From: JAAZZY01 sp964612505
Lineage (GTDB): Bacteria; Chlamydiota; Chlamydiia; Chlamydiales; JAAZZY01
Assembly (NCBI GenBank): GCA_964612505.1
Contig: CAZTEX010000004.1
Span: 46,552-110,551 of the forward strand
Reading direction: 5' to 3'
Length of the DNA stretch: 64,000 nt
The translations under genes and the position numbers were made by a program. Under the pieces are notes generated by a model. The model was not told where the DNA came from, made no database searches, and saw only the letters and a program-made list of their open reading frames with translations. Each line of letters opens with the position of its first letter. Position 1 is the stretch's first letter. Positions 8,645 to 17,012 of this stretch are shown here, in pieces.

Positions 8645-10177
8645 TTATTCATCAAGCCTAAATCCGTTAGTGGTGGAGAAGAAATGAAACTCATTGAGGT
8701 GATATCCATCGCTCGAGTCAAATTCCAAAAAGGCATTTTGCTGTTCTGCAAAATCTTTTAAAAACGATTTGTCTATTTCCGCTAAGTACTTATTAACCTC
8801 AGGATGAGTCACTAGTTTAATGGCATATTGTTTTTGGACAGAAATAAGCTTCTTTAAGGCCCTTTCAATTTCAATAGAAATCGTTTCAAAATTTTTAATC
8901 CAACCCCCTCCATGACAATAAGGGCAATCCATTGAAGTCATCTGCTTTAAAGATTCTTTGCTTCGCTGGCGTGTCATCTCAATAAGACCAAATTCACTCA
9001 TCCCTAAAACAGTGCATTTAGCAGAATCTTCTTTCATACACTCTTTAAGATGGTCCACAATACGACGTTGATTTTTTCTCATTTTCATATCGATGAAGTC
9101 ACAGATAATGAGCCCACCCAAATTGCGAATTCGCAGCTGTCTGGAAATTTCTTCCGCAGCTTCAAGATTGATACGGACAAGAGTCTCTTCTAGATCTTTT
9201 TCATTTTTAGTACTTCTACCTGAATTGACATCAATCGTACACATCGCTTCCGTATGCTCAAAAAAGAGATAGCCTCCGCTCGGCAGCCAAATTTTATGTT
9301 TCAGAGCTTTATCTATTTCTCTTTCAACATTAAACCTTTCAAACATAGGAACCTTATCGCGATAAAACTCTAAGCGAAGAGAGTGCTCATCGATATATCT
9401 TTGGTAGAGATCTTTACAGCGTTGAAAAACGCTGTAGTTATCAATTAAAAGACGATCATAGCGCTTATCGATGGCAAGCATGACAGCTCGCTTAATAATG
9501 TCACTATCTTGATATAAGCAACATGGACCATTGGATTGATGATATTTCTCAACGATCTCTTCCCAAGTTTTAAGTAAATCGTGAGCTTCAGCAATTAACA
9601 ATTCTAAAGATGCATAGCGTGAGGCAGTTCGACAAATTAAACCCATCTCTTTTGGCATTTCAAAAGAGCGAATCAATTTTTTCAATTTAGCTCGATCACC
9701 TGAATCGTCAATTCTTTTAGAAACTCCTCGATGCGGTGAGTTGGGTAAAAGGACTAAATAACGACCCGCAATTGAAATTTTTGAAGTTAAACGAGCCCCT
9801 TTGGATCCAATGGGTTCTTTGAGAACCTGTACTAAGACAGGCTGATCTAATTTCATAATTTGGTTTATTTTTTCATTATGAGAAGATTGTTTTTTAGGCT
9901 CTTCTTCGATCAGTTCAAAGTCCATGTCATAGAGTTCTTCAAACTTTTTTCTATTTTCAATAATATCTGACATGTGAATGAATCCATTTTCAGATTCATT
10001 AATATCAATAAAAGAAGATTGGATGTTTTCTAAGATATTGGTGACACGGCCTCGGTAGATGTTACCCGTCAGTTGCCGTTCTTTTTTCCTTTCGATGACA
10101 AGATCTTGAAGCACTCCGTTGCGCAGTCGCGCCATTCGGATTTCTTTGGATTCGACATTGAGTAATATTTCTTGCAT
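8645..10177 (-). CDS. rng: Ribonuclease G/E family endoribonuclease
   Basis: RNase E/G endonuclease (chlamydial cafE) acting in rRNA/tRNA maturation and mRNA turnover. Seen: an N-terminal S1 domain (GNIYRGRVTNIL, then FIHMSDI), the catalytic core with CTIDVNSGR and DFIDM supplying acidic metal ligands, and the zinc-link CPYCHGGG near residue 430. At 510 residues it has the RNase G core and no long RNase E scaffold. The frame is open further upstream to 10267, but those 30 residues (His/Cys-rich) do not resemble the family. The ATG at 10175-10177 gives the canonical start MQEILLNVESKEIR, so I chose it. First gene of the rng-plsB-ptr-exporter run. Confidence 0.9.
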   Translation of the reverse strand: MQEILLNVESKEIRMARLRNGVLQDLVIERKKERQLTGNIYRGRVTNILENIQSSFIDINESENGFIHMSDIIENRKKFEELYDMDFELIEEEPKKQSSHNEKINQIMKLDQPVLVQVLKEPIGSKGARLTSKISIAGRYLVLLPNSPHRGVSKRIDDSGDRAKLKKLIRSFEMPKEMGLICRTASRYASLELLIAEAHDLLKTWEEIVEKYHQSNGPCCLYQDSDIIKRAVMLAIDKRYDRLLIDNYSVFQRCKDLYQRYIDEHSLRLEFYRDKVPMFERFNVEREIDKALKHKIWLPSGGYLFFEHTEAMCTIDVNSGRSTKNEKDLEETLVRINLEAAEEISRQLRIRNLGGLIICDFIDMKMRKNQRRIVDHLKECMKEDSAKCTVLGMSEFGLIEMTRQRSKESLKQMTSMDCPYCHGGGWIKNFETISIEIERALKKLISVQKQYAIKLVTHPEVNKYLAEIDKSFLKDFAEQQNAFLEFDSSDGYHLNEFHFFSTTNGFRLDE

Positions 10178-10532
10178 ATAAATAACCTGTAAATTTTTGC
10201 TGACAGGCTGGTGCGCGACGCAATGAGAATGTGATAGGTGATAGGGGCAACATTTTTTTGAATGCAACTTGTGCTTTCAATAATGACTTTTCGATTACCA
10301 TCTCTCTTTGAATGGACCAGCTTGTGATTTCATTTCTATTAAGTTTTTGAAGACAAACATGTGAAATTCAAAAACGACTTAAACAACAACTTTGGTGATA
10401 TTTAAAATATTTTAAATAACTAGATAAGAATATACCCAAAAAAAACTAACCTTTCCATAAAAATTTTTTTTTTAAAAAAAGAGTTCCTCAGTTAAAAGAA
10501 GGTCTTGTATAAGAATTTATTTTGAGGATTTC
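10178..10532. other. 355-nt divergent intergenic region with imperfect hairpin and A/T tract
   Basis: This lies between the divergent rng and Rieske genes and must hold promoters for both. Visible: an imperfect inverted repeat with arms TTTTTGAA (10344-10351) and TTCAAAAA (10367-10374), flanked by TTAAG and CTTAA (10339-10382 overall). An A/T run of about 20 nt at 10459-10480 could act as an UP-like or bent element. A weak TATAAG (10508-10513) is a candidate -10 for the Rieske gene. A GAGGA ribosome site (10524-10528) precedes the ATG at 10533. I see no RNA gene or gene remnant. Confidence 0.4.
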
Positions 10533-10850
10533 ATGAAATATCACGCTGGCAAACTCGATGACCTCGACGAAAGCTCCCCTACCACATTGCGCATCTCTCC
10601 CAACTTTCAAATTGTTTTAATTAGGAAAGGCTCCTTAGTTTTTGCTCTCAACGATGAATGTCCTCATATGGGAGGGCCTCTCGGAGAGGGTGAAATTGAA
10701 GGGAACACCATTGTTTGCCCTTGGCATTTTTGGCGTTTTAACATCAAAACGGGTGCTTGCTCTGAGGAAGATGAGCCAGGAGCTCGCTGCTACCCAACGA
10801 CAGTAGAAAATGGAGAGGTCTTTGTTGAAATAGGAGAACATCAAAAATGA
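10533..10850 (+). CDS. Rieske [2Fe-2S] ferredoxin-like protein
   Basis: A 105-residue single-domain Rieske protein. The cluster ligands are clear: C-x-H at residues 43-45 (ECPHMGGPLGEG) and C-x-x-H at 62-65 (VCPWHFWRFN). There is no signal peptide or membrane anchor, so it is a cytoplasmic electron carrier of the NirD/dioxygenase-ferredoxin type, not the cytochrome bc subunit. Its stop overlaps the start of the next gene by 4 bp (ATGA), implying coupled translation with that unknown protein. No oxygenase alpha subunit or ferredoxin reductase is adjacent, so the redox partner is not evident. Confidence 0.88.
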   Translation: MKYHAGKLDDLDESSPTTLRISPNFQIVLIRKGSLVFALNDECPHMGGPLGEGEIEGNTIVCPWHFWRFNIKTGACSEEDEPGARCYPTTVENGEVFVEIGEHQK

Positions 10851-12388
10851 AAAGCTACCAAGAGCATTTAAGCTCTTTGTTGAGTCCCAAGCCCCCTCAC
10901 CTCTGTCAAAGATCTTCTGCAATCTTTCCATTTTTCATGGATAGCCATATTCAAACTAAACTGATTTTTTTAAATTACTGGAAACTCAAAAGAGACATTA
11001 CTCACTTAGATTGTCATCTCACGTTGCGAGATCTTCATGGACAAACCATTCTTTCAAAAAGTTTTAAAATCGATCAAGTCAAAGCTTATGAGCTCTCTCT
11101 CTCAGAATTGATTTGTTCCCCTTACCCAGTAGCTGGTTCTATTGAAGTTGAATTTTTGTCCTCTGAGAACCTTGTTTTTCCCTTTCCCGGAGTGACTATC
11201 CTCTACCAAAGCTCAAAAGGCTTAAGCTTTGTTCACGCAGCCCAGCGAATTTATAACGATCAATTTGATTTTAATCAGACAAAAAGAGCTCAAATTATTG
11301 AGTCCGGTTTTAATATTTACGCTCAAAATAAGAAATTTCCATTTATCACTCTGATTGGAGGAGCTAAACCACTCAAAAATCAGACGCTTTTATTAACAGC
11401 GATCAACGATCAACAAGAAGCAATTTCTAAAACTATTGAGCTCAGTAGCAATCCATATCAAACTCACTTACTCAAACTGGACGATTGGAAAGAACTTGCA
11501 GCCCATCTAAAAGATCGAGTCGGCTGTATGAAAATCCAGCTGTTAGAGAATGGATCTTTCCCTCGCCTCATTGTAGGCAACTATGATGGGGGCCCTAAAA
11601 CGATGAGTGTCACTCACACTTATTACGACTTAAGCCATGAAAAAAAAGAAAGCGATTACTGGAACTTTTCAGATCCTACCTGGCAACCAATGACGCTGAT
11701 GCTCCCATTAATTGAAAGTCATCTGCATTTTTCAAAGGTCTATTTTTATCCTATTTATTCCCCTTGCGAATTTTGGATAGATTGTGAAATTTATAATGGC
11801 CAAGGGCAACTTTTAAAAACATTCTCAAAAACACAAAAAATTCAACCTCAAGCATCTTTTCAAGTTCTCCACTTGACCTCTTTATTAAAAGATCTAGAGG
11901 TTAAAAAAGAAACTTTGGCCATCCGTTTAATTGCATACTCTGCTAATGAAAACCCTATTGCTGCCCGCCTTAAAATCGGTTTTGATGTTGGATTTAAAAA
12001 GGGGGGTCTCCCTTGCAATATTTGCACTAATTTTGCACCGGCCAATCCAAATGTCGACCAAAAACCCACCGCCTTTCGCTGGGCTCCTTTAATGCCAAAG
12101 AAGTTAAACGGGACTATTTGGTGTATCAATGACAGCTCGAAAAAAGAGTATCAAAAAGAGGCTCGCGTCACTTGTACTTATCATCGAAATAGAGATTCAC
12201 AGACTTTGACTGAGCATTTCACTATTCCCCCAAGAGGACATCATCTAATTTATCACAACTTACTAACTGAAGAGTTCTTTAAAAACTCCATTGGGTGGTG
12301 CAGTTTTGTCTCAGACAATGCTCACCTCTCAACCTATTATTTTGCTGAAAGCAAAGATCAAGTAATGGGAGGAGACCATGGCTTTTAG
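10847..12388 (+). CDS. Uncharacterised protein, probably beta-rich, coupled to Rieske gene
   Basis: A 513-residue protein I do not recognise. There is no signal peptide, no clear membrane span and no known catalytic motif. The sequence alternates short hydrophobic beta-like strands with polar turns throughout and seems to contain recurring segments (for example LTLRDLHGQTILSKSF near residue 55 and DCEIYNGQGQLLKTFSKT near 310), suggesting repeated beta-sandwich units. A cysteine pair CNIC lies near residue 385, and the C terminus ends GGDHGF. The 4-bp overlap with the upstream Rieske gene suggests the two act together. It overlaps the convergent downstream gene by 4 bp. Confidence 0.7.
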   Translation: MKSYQEHLSSLLSPKPPHLCQRSSAIFPFFMDSHIQTKLIFLNYWKLKRDITHLDCHLTLRDLHGQTILSKSFKIDQVKAYELSLSELICSPYPVAGSIEVEFLSSENLVFPFPGVTILYQSSKGLSFVHAAQRIYNDQFDFNQTKRAQIIESGFNIYAQNKKFPFITLIGGAKPLKNQTLLLTAINDQQEAISKTIELSSNPYQTHLLKLDDWKELAAHLKDRVGCMKIQLLENGSFPRLIVGNYDGGPKTMSVTHTYYDLSHEKKESDYWNFSDPTWQPMTLMLPLIESHLHFSKVYFYPIYSPCEFWIDCEIYNGQGQLLKTFSKTQKIQPQASFQVLHLTSLLKDLEVKKETLAIRLIAYSANENPIAARLKIGFDVGFKKGGLPCNICTNFAPANPNVDQKPTAFRWAPLMPKKLNGTIWCINDSSKKEYQKEARVTCTYHRNRDSQTLTEHFTIPPRGHHLIYHNLLTEEFFKNSIGWCSFVSDNAHLSTYYFAESKDQVMGGDHGF

Positions 12389-12819
12389 CCAAGAGCGCTC
12401 ATTAGCAATGGGTAAGCAGGTAAAAAATTAATCGTTTCTAACTCTCCCGGCTCTTTTTCAAAACCAATTAAAATCTCTTCTTCATTGGCAATAGCCACAT
12501 AGGGCGCTTTAATAAATTGATTATATCCCTGAACTTGCAAGAGTGCTTTTTGATTTAAAGGGGTGCATTTACATTCCATTAAAAAAAGTGGCCAAAGAGT
12601 TCCATCCTTTTGATAATACGCGAGTAAATCAATACGGCGATCAGGCAGGGGCCCCTGAAGGTTAAGACCCGGCAATAGACTTAAATGCTTTTCAATGACA
12701 ATGAGCTCTTTAGGAAAAGAAAGATGGTTGAGCATCACCTCAATCCATTTTTGCCGCACTATTTCTTCGGGCAAGGCAACAATCCATGTATTTCTTAGCA
12801 CATCATATATTTGTTCCAT
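12385..12819 (-). CDS. PD-(D/E)XK nuclease-like protein (type I restriction HsdR N-terminal-like domain)
   Basis: A 144-residue protein with the layout of the stand-alone HSDR_N_2-type domain. Seen: PDRRIDLL at residues 59-66 (Asp64) and LFLMECKC at 79-85 (Glu82, Lys84), which together form a PD-(D/E)XK metal-binding core, followed by the helix region ALLQVQGYNQFIKAPY. No helicase or methylase subunit is nearby, so this is not a restriction system. Such short proteins are common as orphan genes in Bacteroidetes and Chlamydiae. It lies 9 nt downstream of a second PD-(D/E)XK-like gene. Nuclease activity is an inference from the motif only. Confidence 0.7.
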   Translation of the reverse strand: MEQIYDVLRNTWIVALPEEIVRQKWIEVMLNHLSFPKELIVIEKHLSLLPGLNLQGPLPDRRIDLLAYYQKDGTLWPLFLMECKCTPLNQKALLQVQGYNQFIKAPYVAIANEEEILIGFEKEPGELETINFLPAYPLLMSALG

Positions 12820-12828
12820 TTCCCTAGC

Positions 12829-13422
12829 CTACTTTAAATAATAATAAACAGCCAGCAATGCCATGGCCACTCCTGATAAAAAAGCGATAAGAACAGCTTT
12901 TTTTGATACAATTTTTTTCACTTCAACAACAGTGTCTTTTTCGATTTTAGTTTCAAAGTAAATATCATGAACTTCCCCCATTTCAGCATCCACTAAAAGA
13001 ACTCCATCAACATCAAAGCCATGGTAATATTCTAAAAGTTGTCGCCGAGTGGCCGACTGTTTTGGATCCGTAGCTACAGGACCTGTTTTTATCTCGACTA
13101 AATATCGCTTGCCCCCCTTTTCTGCAAAAGCGTCAGGCCTTACTAAATAAGAAAACTTTTCTCCATTGACCCACATGGATAATGTCGAACTTTTTTGCAG
13201 ATCTAAAAGATGATAGCCCAGCTCTTGGAGTAGTTTTTCTGCTGAAAGCTCTCCTCCTTTGGCATGTTGAAAACGCTTTTTCAGTTTTCTTTTAAGAATA
13301 AAATGAGTGTAAGCTCTGTAAACATAAGCACCCAGCCAACCTAAAGATAGAATCAAAAGGCAAAGGGTCACTAGTTTTAAGACGAAAATCATTTGCTGAT
13401 AGTCTATAGAGAAGATACGCAC
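12829..13422 (-). CDS. Membrane protein with PD-(D/E)XK-like cytosolic domain
   Basis: A 197-residue protein with hydrophobic segments at about residues 12-35 and 174-194 and a soluble domain between. That domain carries VRPDAFAE (Asp97) and YLVEIKTG (Glu110, Lys112), a PD-(D/E)XK signature, then RRQLLEYYHGFDVDGVLLVD, resembling the Q-x-x-x-Y helix and strand found in this superfamily. The combination suggests a membrane-tethered nuclease or a nuclease-derived binding domain. It sits 8 nt downstream of the MBL-fold gene and 9 nt upstream of the other PD-(D/E)XK gene on the same strand. Specific function unknown. Confidence 0.65.
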   Translation of the reverse strand: MRIFSIDYQQMIFVLKLVTLCLLILSLGWLGAYVYRAYTHFILKRKLKKRFQHAKGGELSAEKLLQELGYHLLDLQKSSTLSMWVNGEKFSYLVRPDAFAEKGGKRYLVEIKTGPVATDPKQSATRRQLLEYYHGFDVDGVLLVDAEMGEVHDIYFETKIEKDTVVEVKKIVSKKAVLIAFLSGVAMALLAVYYYLK

Positions 13423-13430
13423 ACTCTATT

Positions 13431-14123
13431 TTAGATCGGGATTAAAATTTGAGAGGGACCCTTACAAAGCTTGCAAAATTTTTCAGCATCGTCATCTGTA
13501 CCCACAAGTCGACTTTGTTCATCCACTAAAGATCCCCAATGCATGGGAATGGAAGCGATGCGCGGCTTAATATGATTCGCTAAATCAGCAGCTTCTGTAG
13601 GACTCATGGTATACATGCCATCAACAGGAAATAATCCAATGTCACAGCCAATAGATTCTAACTGCTTAAGATGATCTGTATCCCCTGCAAAATAAATTTG
13701 GGTCTTATTAAATTCGATCAGAAAGCCTAGCCAATGCTTTTCTTTAGGATGAAATTTCTTTTGCTCATTATAGGCCTCTGTCGCTTTAATCTTTAAATGC
13801 CCAAAGACATATTCATCCCCTGGAAACAATGGGATAACATTGCCAGCACTTGCTATTTCAGCAAGTTTTGATTTACAGTCATCGGCACAAAAAAAAGTAG
13901 TATCTGCTTTGGTTATAGCTTTAATAGATTCTTCATCTAAGTGGTCATAATGAGAGTGTGAAATAAAAACAACATCTGCTTTGTCGCAATTGTCGTGTAA
14001 CTGATAAGGGTCCATGTAGATGACTCCTTCAGGAGCCTTAATCTTGAATCCCGAATGCCCAAGCCAAAAAAGTTCAATTTCTTCGTGCTGAATGCTTGAT
14101 TGTCGATCCTTTTTTGAACTCAT
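13431..14123 (-). CDS. MBL-fold metal-dependent hydrolase (UlaG-like)
   Basis: A 230-residue metallo-beta-lactamase-fold protein. Seen: GHSGFKIKAP near the N terminus, the metal motif HSHYDH (FISHSHYDHLD, about residue 55), FAGDTDH (about 150) and a C-terminal IPMHWG supplying another ligand. This matches the L-ascorbate-6-phosphate lactonase/NAPE-PLD-like branch, whose members hydrolyse varied phosphoesters or lactones; the substrate is unknown here. The frame opens with GTG at 14129, but the ATG at 14123 is the preferred start. It lies 9 nt after hpf on the same strand and is probably cotranscribed with it. Confidence 0.82.
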   Translation of the reverse strand: MSSKKDRQSSIQHEEIELFWLGHSGFKIKAPEGVIYMDPYQLHDNCDKADVVFISHSHYDHLDEESIKAITKADTTFFCADDCKSKLAEIASAGNVIPLFPGDEYVFGHLKIKATEAYNEQKKFHPKEKHWLGFLIEFNKTQIYFAGDTDHLKQLESIGCDIGLFPVDGMYTMSPTEAADLANHIKPRIASIPMHWGSLVDEQSRLVGTDDDAEKFCKLCKGPSQILIPI

Positions 14124-14132
14124 AGCCACTTT

Positions 14133-14747
14133 CTATTCAGGAGTGATTAAGCCATAATTTCCATCTTTGCGCCGAAAAATAACTTTAATTTTTTGTTCTT
14201 CTTCGGATCTAAATACCATAAAGATATCCCCAGATAAATCCATTTTCATCACAGCCTCGTCAGAAGTAAGTGTTTTGAGAGGAATCGTTTTAGAGCTAAC
14301 TATTTGATGAGAAAATTCTTCTTCAATAGCTCTGAGGTTTGCTTCTTCTATCGCATCATTAATTTCATAAATTTCAGCCATTCCACTTTTTAAAACATTG
14401 ACTTCCAAATCAACGACAGAAAGAGCCTTCGCATGATGCTCTTGCATTTTTGATTTATACTTAGATAGACGAGCTGCAATCTTTTCTATCGCTCTATCAA
14501 TAGATGCATACATATCTTGAGTGCTTGCGTGTGTTTTAATAACAAAACGACCTGCTTGAATCATAATATCTACTCGATGCTCTTGTCTTTGAATGTCCAT
14601 AGTGACATGAACATCAATCACATTTTTAGACAAGTGATCTAGTTTTGATATTTTCTCTCTTGCATAACCTTTCATCGCCTCTGTAATAAGAATATGGCGA
14701 CCTGTGATGGAAATTGGATACTCGTGCTTTTCGTCATTTAGATTCAT
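14133..14747 (-). CDS. hpf: Ribosome hibernation promoting factor, long form
   Basis: A 204-residue protein. The N-terminal half (ISITGRHILITEAMKGYAREKISKL) is the HPF/RaiA fold that occupies the decoding centre of idle ribosomes. The C-terminal half (about residues 140-204, with MDLSGDIFMVFRSEEE and NYGLITPE) is the extra domain of long HPF, which dimerises 70S particles. Resting ribosomes fit the chlamydial elementary-body phase. A GTG at 14753 also opens the frame, but the GAGG ribosome site sits 5 nt before the ATG at 14747, so I chose that. It is the first gene of a minus-strand run continuing to 12385. Confidence 0.88.
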   Translation of the reverse strand: MNLNDEKHEYPISITGRHILITEAMKGYAREKISKLDHLSKNVIDVHVTMDIQRQEHRVDIMIQAGRFVIKTHASTQDMYASIDRAIEKIAARLSKYKSKMQEHHAKALSVVDLEVNVLKSGMAEIYEINDAIEEANLRAIEEEFSHQIVSSKTIPLKTLTSDEAVMKMDLSGDIFMVFRSEEEQKIKVIFRRKDGNYGLITPE

Positions 14748-14837
14748 TTTCACCTCGGCAATTACTTATTTGTAACTTCAGTATACACAAAGCAAATTAA
14801 ATGAGAAGAATAGATCACATTAAATGAGGGGGATAAA

Positions 14838-14913
14838 TTGCACCGAAGAGGACTTGAACCTCTAACCACCTGATCCGAAGTCAGGTACTCTATCCAATTG
14901 AGCTATCGGTGCA
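14838..14913 (-). tRNA. tRNA-Arg (anticodon TCG)
   Basis: A 76-nt cloverleaf on the minus strand. The acceptor pairs TGCACCG with CGGTGCA and the discriminator is A. The anticodon stem CCTGA/TCAGG encloses the loop CTTCGGA, giving anticodon UCG, which reads CGA/CGN arginine codons. The TPsiC arm contains GGTTCAAG-like sequence. No CCA is encoded. Confidence 0.95.
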
Positions 14914-15081
14914 TTTCGGGGAAGGTTTTTAACATCTTACAACATAAAACCCAAGTAAAAAAAAAGTTTACACACGAAAAACTTTACAGATTCTTTAAAA
15001 AACAACTAGTTGATTTCTATAACCTTCTCTAGGATAATTATTGGTAAAACATTAAAAATTTTAACCCTATAAGGTTATTGT

Positions 15082-16122
15082 ATGTCGTATGCAACCAATC
15101 CCCCTCCATACTCCTATTATGATCCAAATCCATCATACCCTGTCCAACCTTCAGCCCCTCCTGCCCCTTACTATGCAAGAGGAGACTATGCGCATAATGG
15201 ATTTTTTGGCGATCCAAGCATCGATCAAAATCAACTCGGAAGAGAGATGCTCGAAGCGGTGGTTGTTAATAAAACTGATTGGGTTCTAAGAGCTAAAGTT
15301 GCCCCAGACAGCTTGGCTAACCGAGCTTTTTATTGGTTTTTTAAAACTCCAACACTTCCCCAGGCAGGCGCTCCCCTTGACAATGCAGCAAGATCGGCTC
15401 TCTATTTACAAACCGGTCGCTTATTGTATGCAGAGCTTATCAATGATAGTGCTGTTATTACAGAATGTACACAAATGCGAAAATCCAATGCCGTTTTCCA
15501 AGAATTTTTAAATAACTTAACGACTGAAGAAGCTTCTGCAGATTATTGCTTTTCTGCTGCTGCTGAGTTGAATCCCAATTCCCCTGAAGCTGTTTTTGAG
15601 CTTGGCAAGCTCCATTTTTTAACAAATCAATATGAGCGAGCTGTCACAGATTTCCATCTTGCTCAAAACCTATCTGATAATTTACCAAATAGCTCTTCAA
15701 ACCGCCAACTAGCTTTTAAAGCTTTAACATTGGCTTGCGCTGGAGCAGCAAATGAGCGTTTAGGACTTCATGACCTAGCTCTTTTTAATTATCTTAATGC
15801 ATCTAAAAAAGATCCTCAAGGGGCTGCTAGCTATCAAGAGTCTTTATCTCGTAACTTTCAAATACTGTCCTTTAAACAAAACAAGAGCTCCGAAGAATTA
15901 GAAGCATGTATTGAATACGATCCTTACGACCCTAATTTTTCCATTGAACTGGCTCACCACAAACTCAATCGTGGAGACTTTCAACAGGCTATGCAATTGC
16001 TTAATAACTCAATTGATCTAGCTTATTTATACAAGCCTAATGCGCTGTTTCGTTGCGCAGAACTTACTCAGCAATTTGCTTTTGCATATAACAACTCTCC
16101 CCTCGTTTCTAATCGTTATTAA
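15082..16122 (+). CDS. TPR-repeat protein with Pro/Tyr-rich N terminus
   Basis: A 346-residue protein not assigned to a named family. Residues 1-40 are rich in Pro, Tyr, Ser and Asn (PPYSYYDPN, PSAPPAPYY), a flexible low-complexity tail. The rest is helical and includes a tetratricopeptide-like unit around residues 158-195 (NPNSPEAVFELGKLHFL, NQYERAVTDFHLA) and another around 270-310. There is no signal peptide. TPR proteins serve as scaffolds or chaperones; in chlamydiae some are type III secretion chaperones or effectors, but nothing here proves that. An AAGG ribosome site lies 8 nt before the ATG, and a strong terminator follows the gene. Confidence 0.75.
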   Translation: MSYATNPPPYSYYDPNPSYPVQPSAPPAPYYARGDYAHNGFFGDPSIDQNQLGREMLEAVVVNKTDWVLRAKVAPDSLANRAFYWFFKTPTLPQAGAPLDNAARSALYLQTGRLLYAELINDSAVITECTQMRKSNAVFQEFLNNLTTEEASADYCFSAAAELNPNSPEAVFELGKLHFLTNQYERAVTDFHLAQNLSDNLPNSSSNRQLAFKALTLACAGAANERLGLHDLALFNYLNASKKDPQGAASYQESLSRNFQILSFKQNKSSEELEACIEYDPYDPNFSIELAHHKLNRGDFQQAMQLLNNSIDLAYLYKPNALFRCAELTQQFAFAYNNSPLVSNRY

Positions 16123-16150
16123 AAGCAAATTTAAATAGTGGTTTCCTTTA

Positions 16151-16189
16151 AAAACTCCCTTAAATATATTACTTTTTGGGAGTTTTTTT
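16151..16189 (+). terminator. Rho-independent terminator after the TPR gene
   Basis: Arms AAAACTCCC (16151-16159) and GGGAGTTTT (16178-16186) form a 9-bp stem continuing into a T run. It sits 28 nt after the TPR gene stop and 17 nt before the recO start, so it separates the two units. Confidence 0.8.
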
Positions 16190-16205
16190 ATTTTACTCAT
16201 TGCTG

Positions 16206-16886
16206 ATGAAAGAAATACAGTGCAAAGCAATCGTTTTATCTTCTTTTAATTATCGCGACTATGATCGCATCGTATCCCTTTACACTGATTTAAAAGGCCT
16301 GATTAAAGTCATCATCCATGGAGCGAATCGACCTAAAAGCACCAAACTTATTTTTTGCCAGCCATTTACTTTAATTGATCTCATCTATTTGCCCAAAAAA
16401 GGAGACATTCTCTCTTTTAAAGAGGGAAAAGTTTTAAATGCTCACCTTCATTTAAGAGACTCTTTTGACTCTTTACAAGCGGCAGTTCAGCTTTTGGATA
16501 TCACGACTAAAAGTCAAATTCCCGAAGAGCCTTCCGTAAAGATTTTCCCCCTTCTGGTAAGCTATCTTCAGAAAATGAATCTTTTTGGAAATCCTTACAT
16601 CTTATCGAGCAGCTTTCTTTTAAAAATTCTTTTGATAGCAGGGCAATGGACAGTACAAACAAAATGCAATAAATGCAGCACTTCTCTTCAGGATTTTTAC
16701 TTTGTAGCTAGTGGTTATTATTGCGCGCAATGCGCTCCATCTAAAGAGCTAGAATTTAATCTCGATGAAATGCAAATTTTAACAAAACTCATTGGTGAGC
16801 GCTCTTTTAATGAACTCAATCAAGTTCCCTTAAGTCAAGAACTTCAGAAAAAAATTAATAAGCTCTTTTTAGTGAGCTTTCAATAA
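16206..16886 (+). CDS. recO: DNA repair protein RecO
   Basis: A 226-residue RecO, which loads RecA on SSB-coated single strands in the RecFOR pathway. Seen: the N-terminal OB-fold opening CKAIVLSSFNYRDYDRIVSLYT and a C-terminal zinc finger with CNKC (about residue 155) and CAQC (about 177). The frame extends upstream with a TTG at 16176 inside the terminator; the ATG at 16206 gives the family-like start MKEIQCKAIVL. No good Shine-Dalgarno is visible, so the start is moderately supported. The neighbourhood recO-...-yidD-LysM-pheT matches the order I recall for CT470-CT475. Confidence 0.85.
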   Translation: MKEIQCKAIVLSSFNYRDYDRIVSLYTDLKGLIKVIIHGANRPKSTKLIFCQPFTLIDLIYLPKKGDILSFKEGKVLNAHLHLRDSFDSLQAAVQLLDITTKSQIPEEPSVKIFPLLVSYLQKMNLFGNPYILSSSFLLKILLIAGQWTVQTKCNKCSTSLQDFYFVASGYYCAQCAPSKELEFNLDEMQILTKLIGERSFNELNQVPLSQELQKKINKLFLVSFQ

Positions 16887-16974
16887 ATTATTTTATAGAA
16901 CGCTCGCAAAGATTACTTTTAGGGTGTCTCTTGCCCAAAATCGATAAAAAACTTGTTTTTAATGGCTCACTTTA

Positions 16975-17005
16975 TTAAATTGGTTGCATTATACAACTAA
17001 TTTAA
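16975..17005. promoter_or_regulatory. Palindromic operator, probably for the MarR-GNAT regulator
   Basis: Arms TTAAATTGGTTG (16975-16986) and CAACTAATTTAA (16994-17005) are inverted copies with a single mismatch and a 7-nt spacer. The core GTTG-N7-CAAC resembles MarR-family sites. It ends 7 nt before the ATG of the MarR-GNAT gene and overlaps a putative -10 (TTAAAT 16975-16980) placed 16 nt after TTGTTT (16953-16958). Autorepression is the natural inference. Confidence 0.6.
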
Positions 17006-17012
17006 AGAATCC

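Noticed and set aside
10178..10267. 30-residue His/Cys-rich N-terminal extension of rng
   Set aside because: The family-like start is the ATG at 10177; the extension has no counterpart and no good ribosome site.
12385..12819. Type I restriction system
   Set aside because: Only a domain-sized HsdR N-terminal-like protein is present; no helicase, methylase or specificity subunit.
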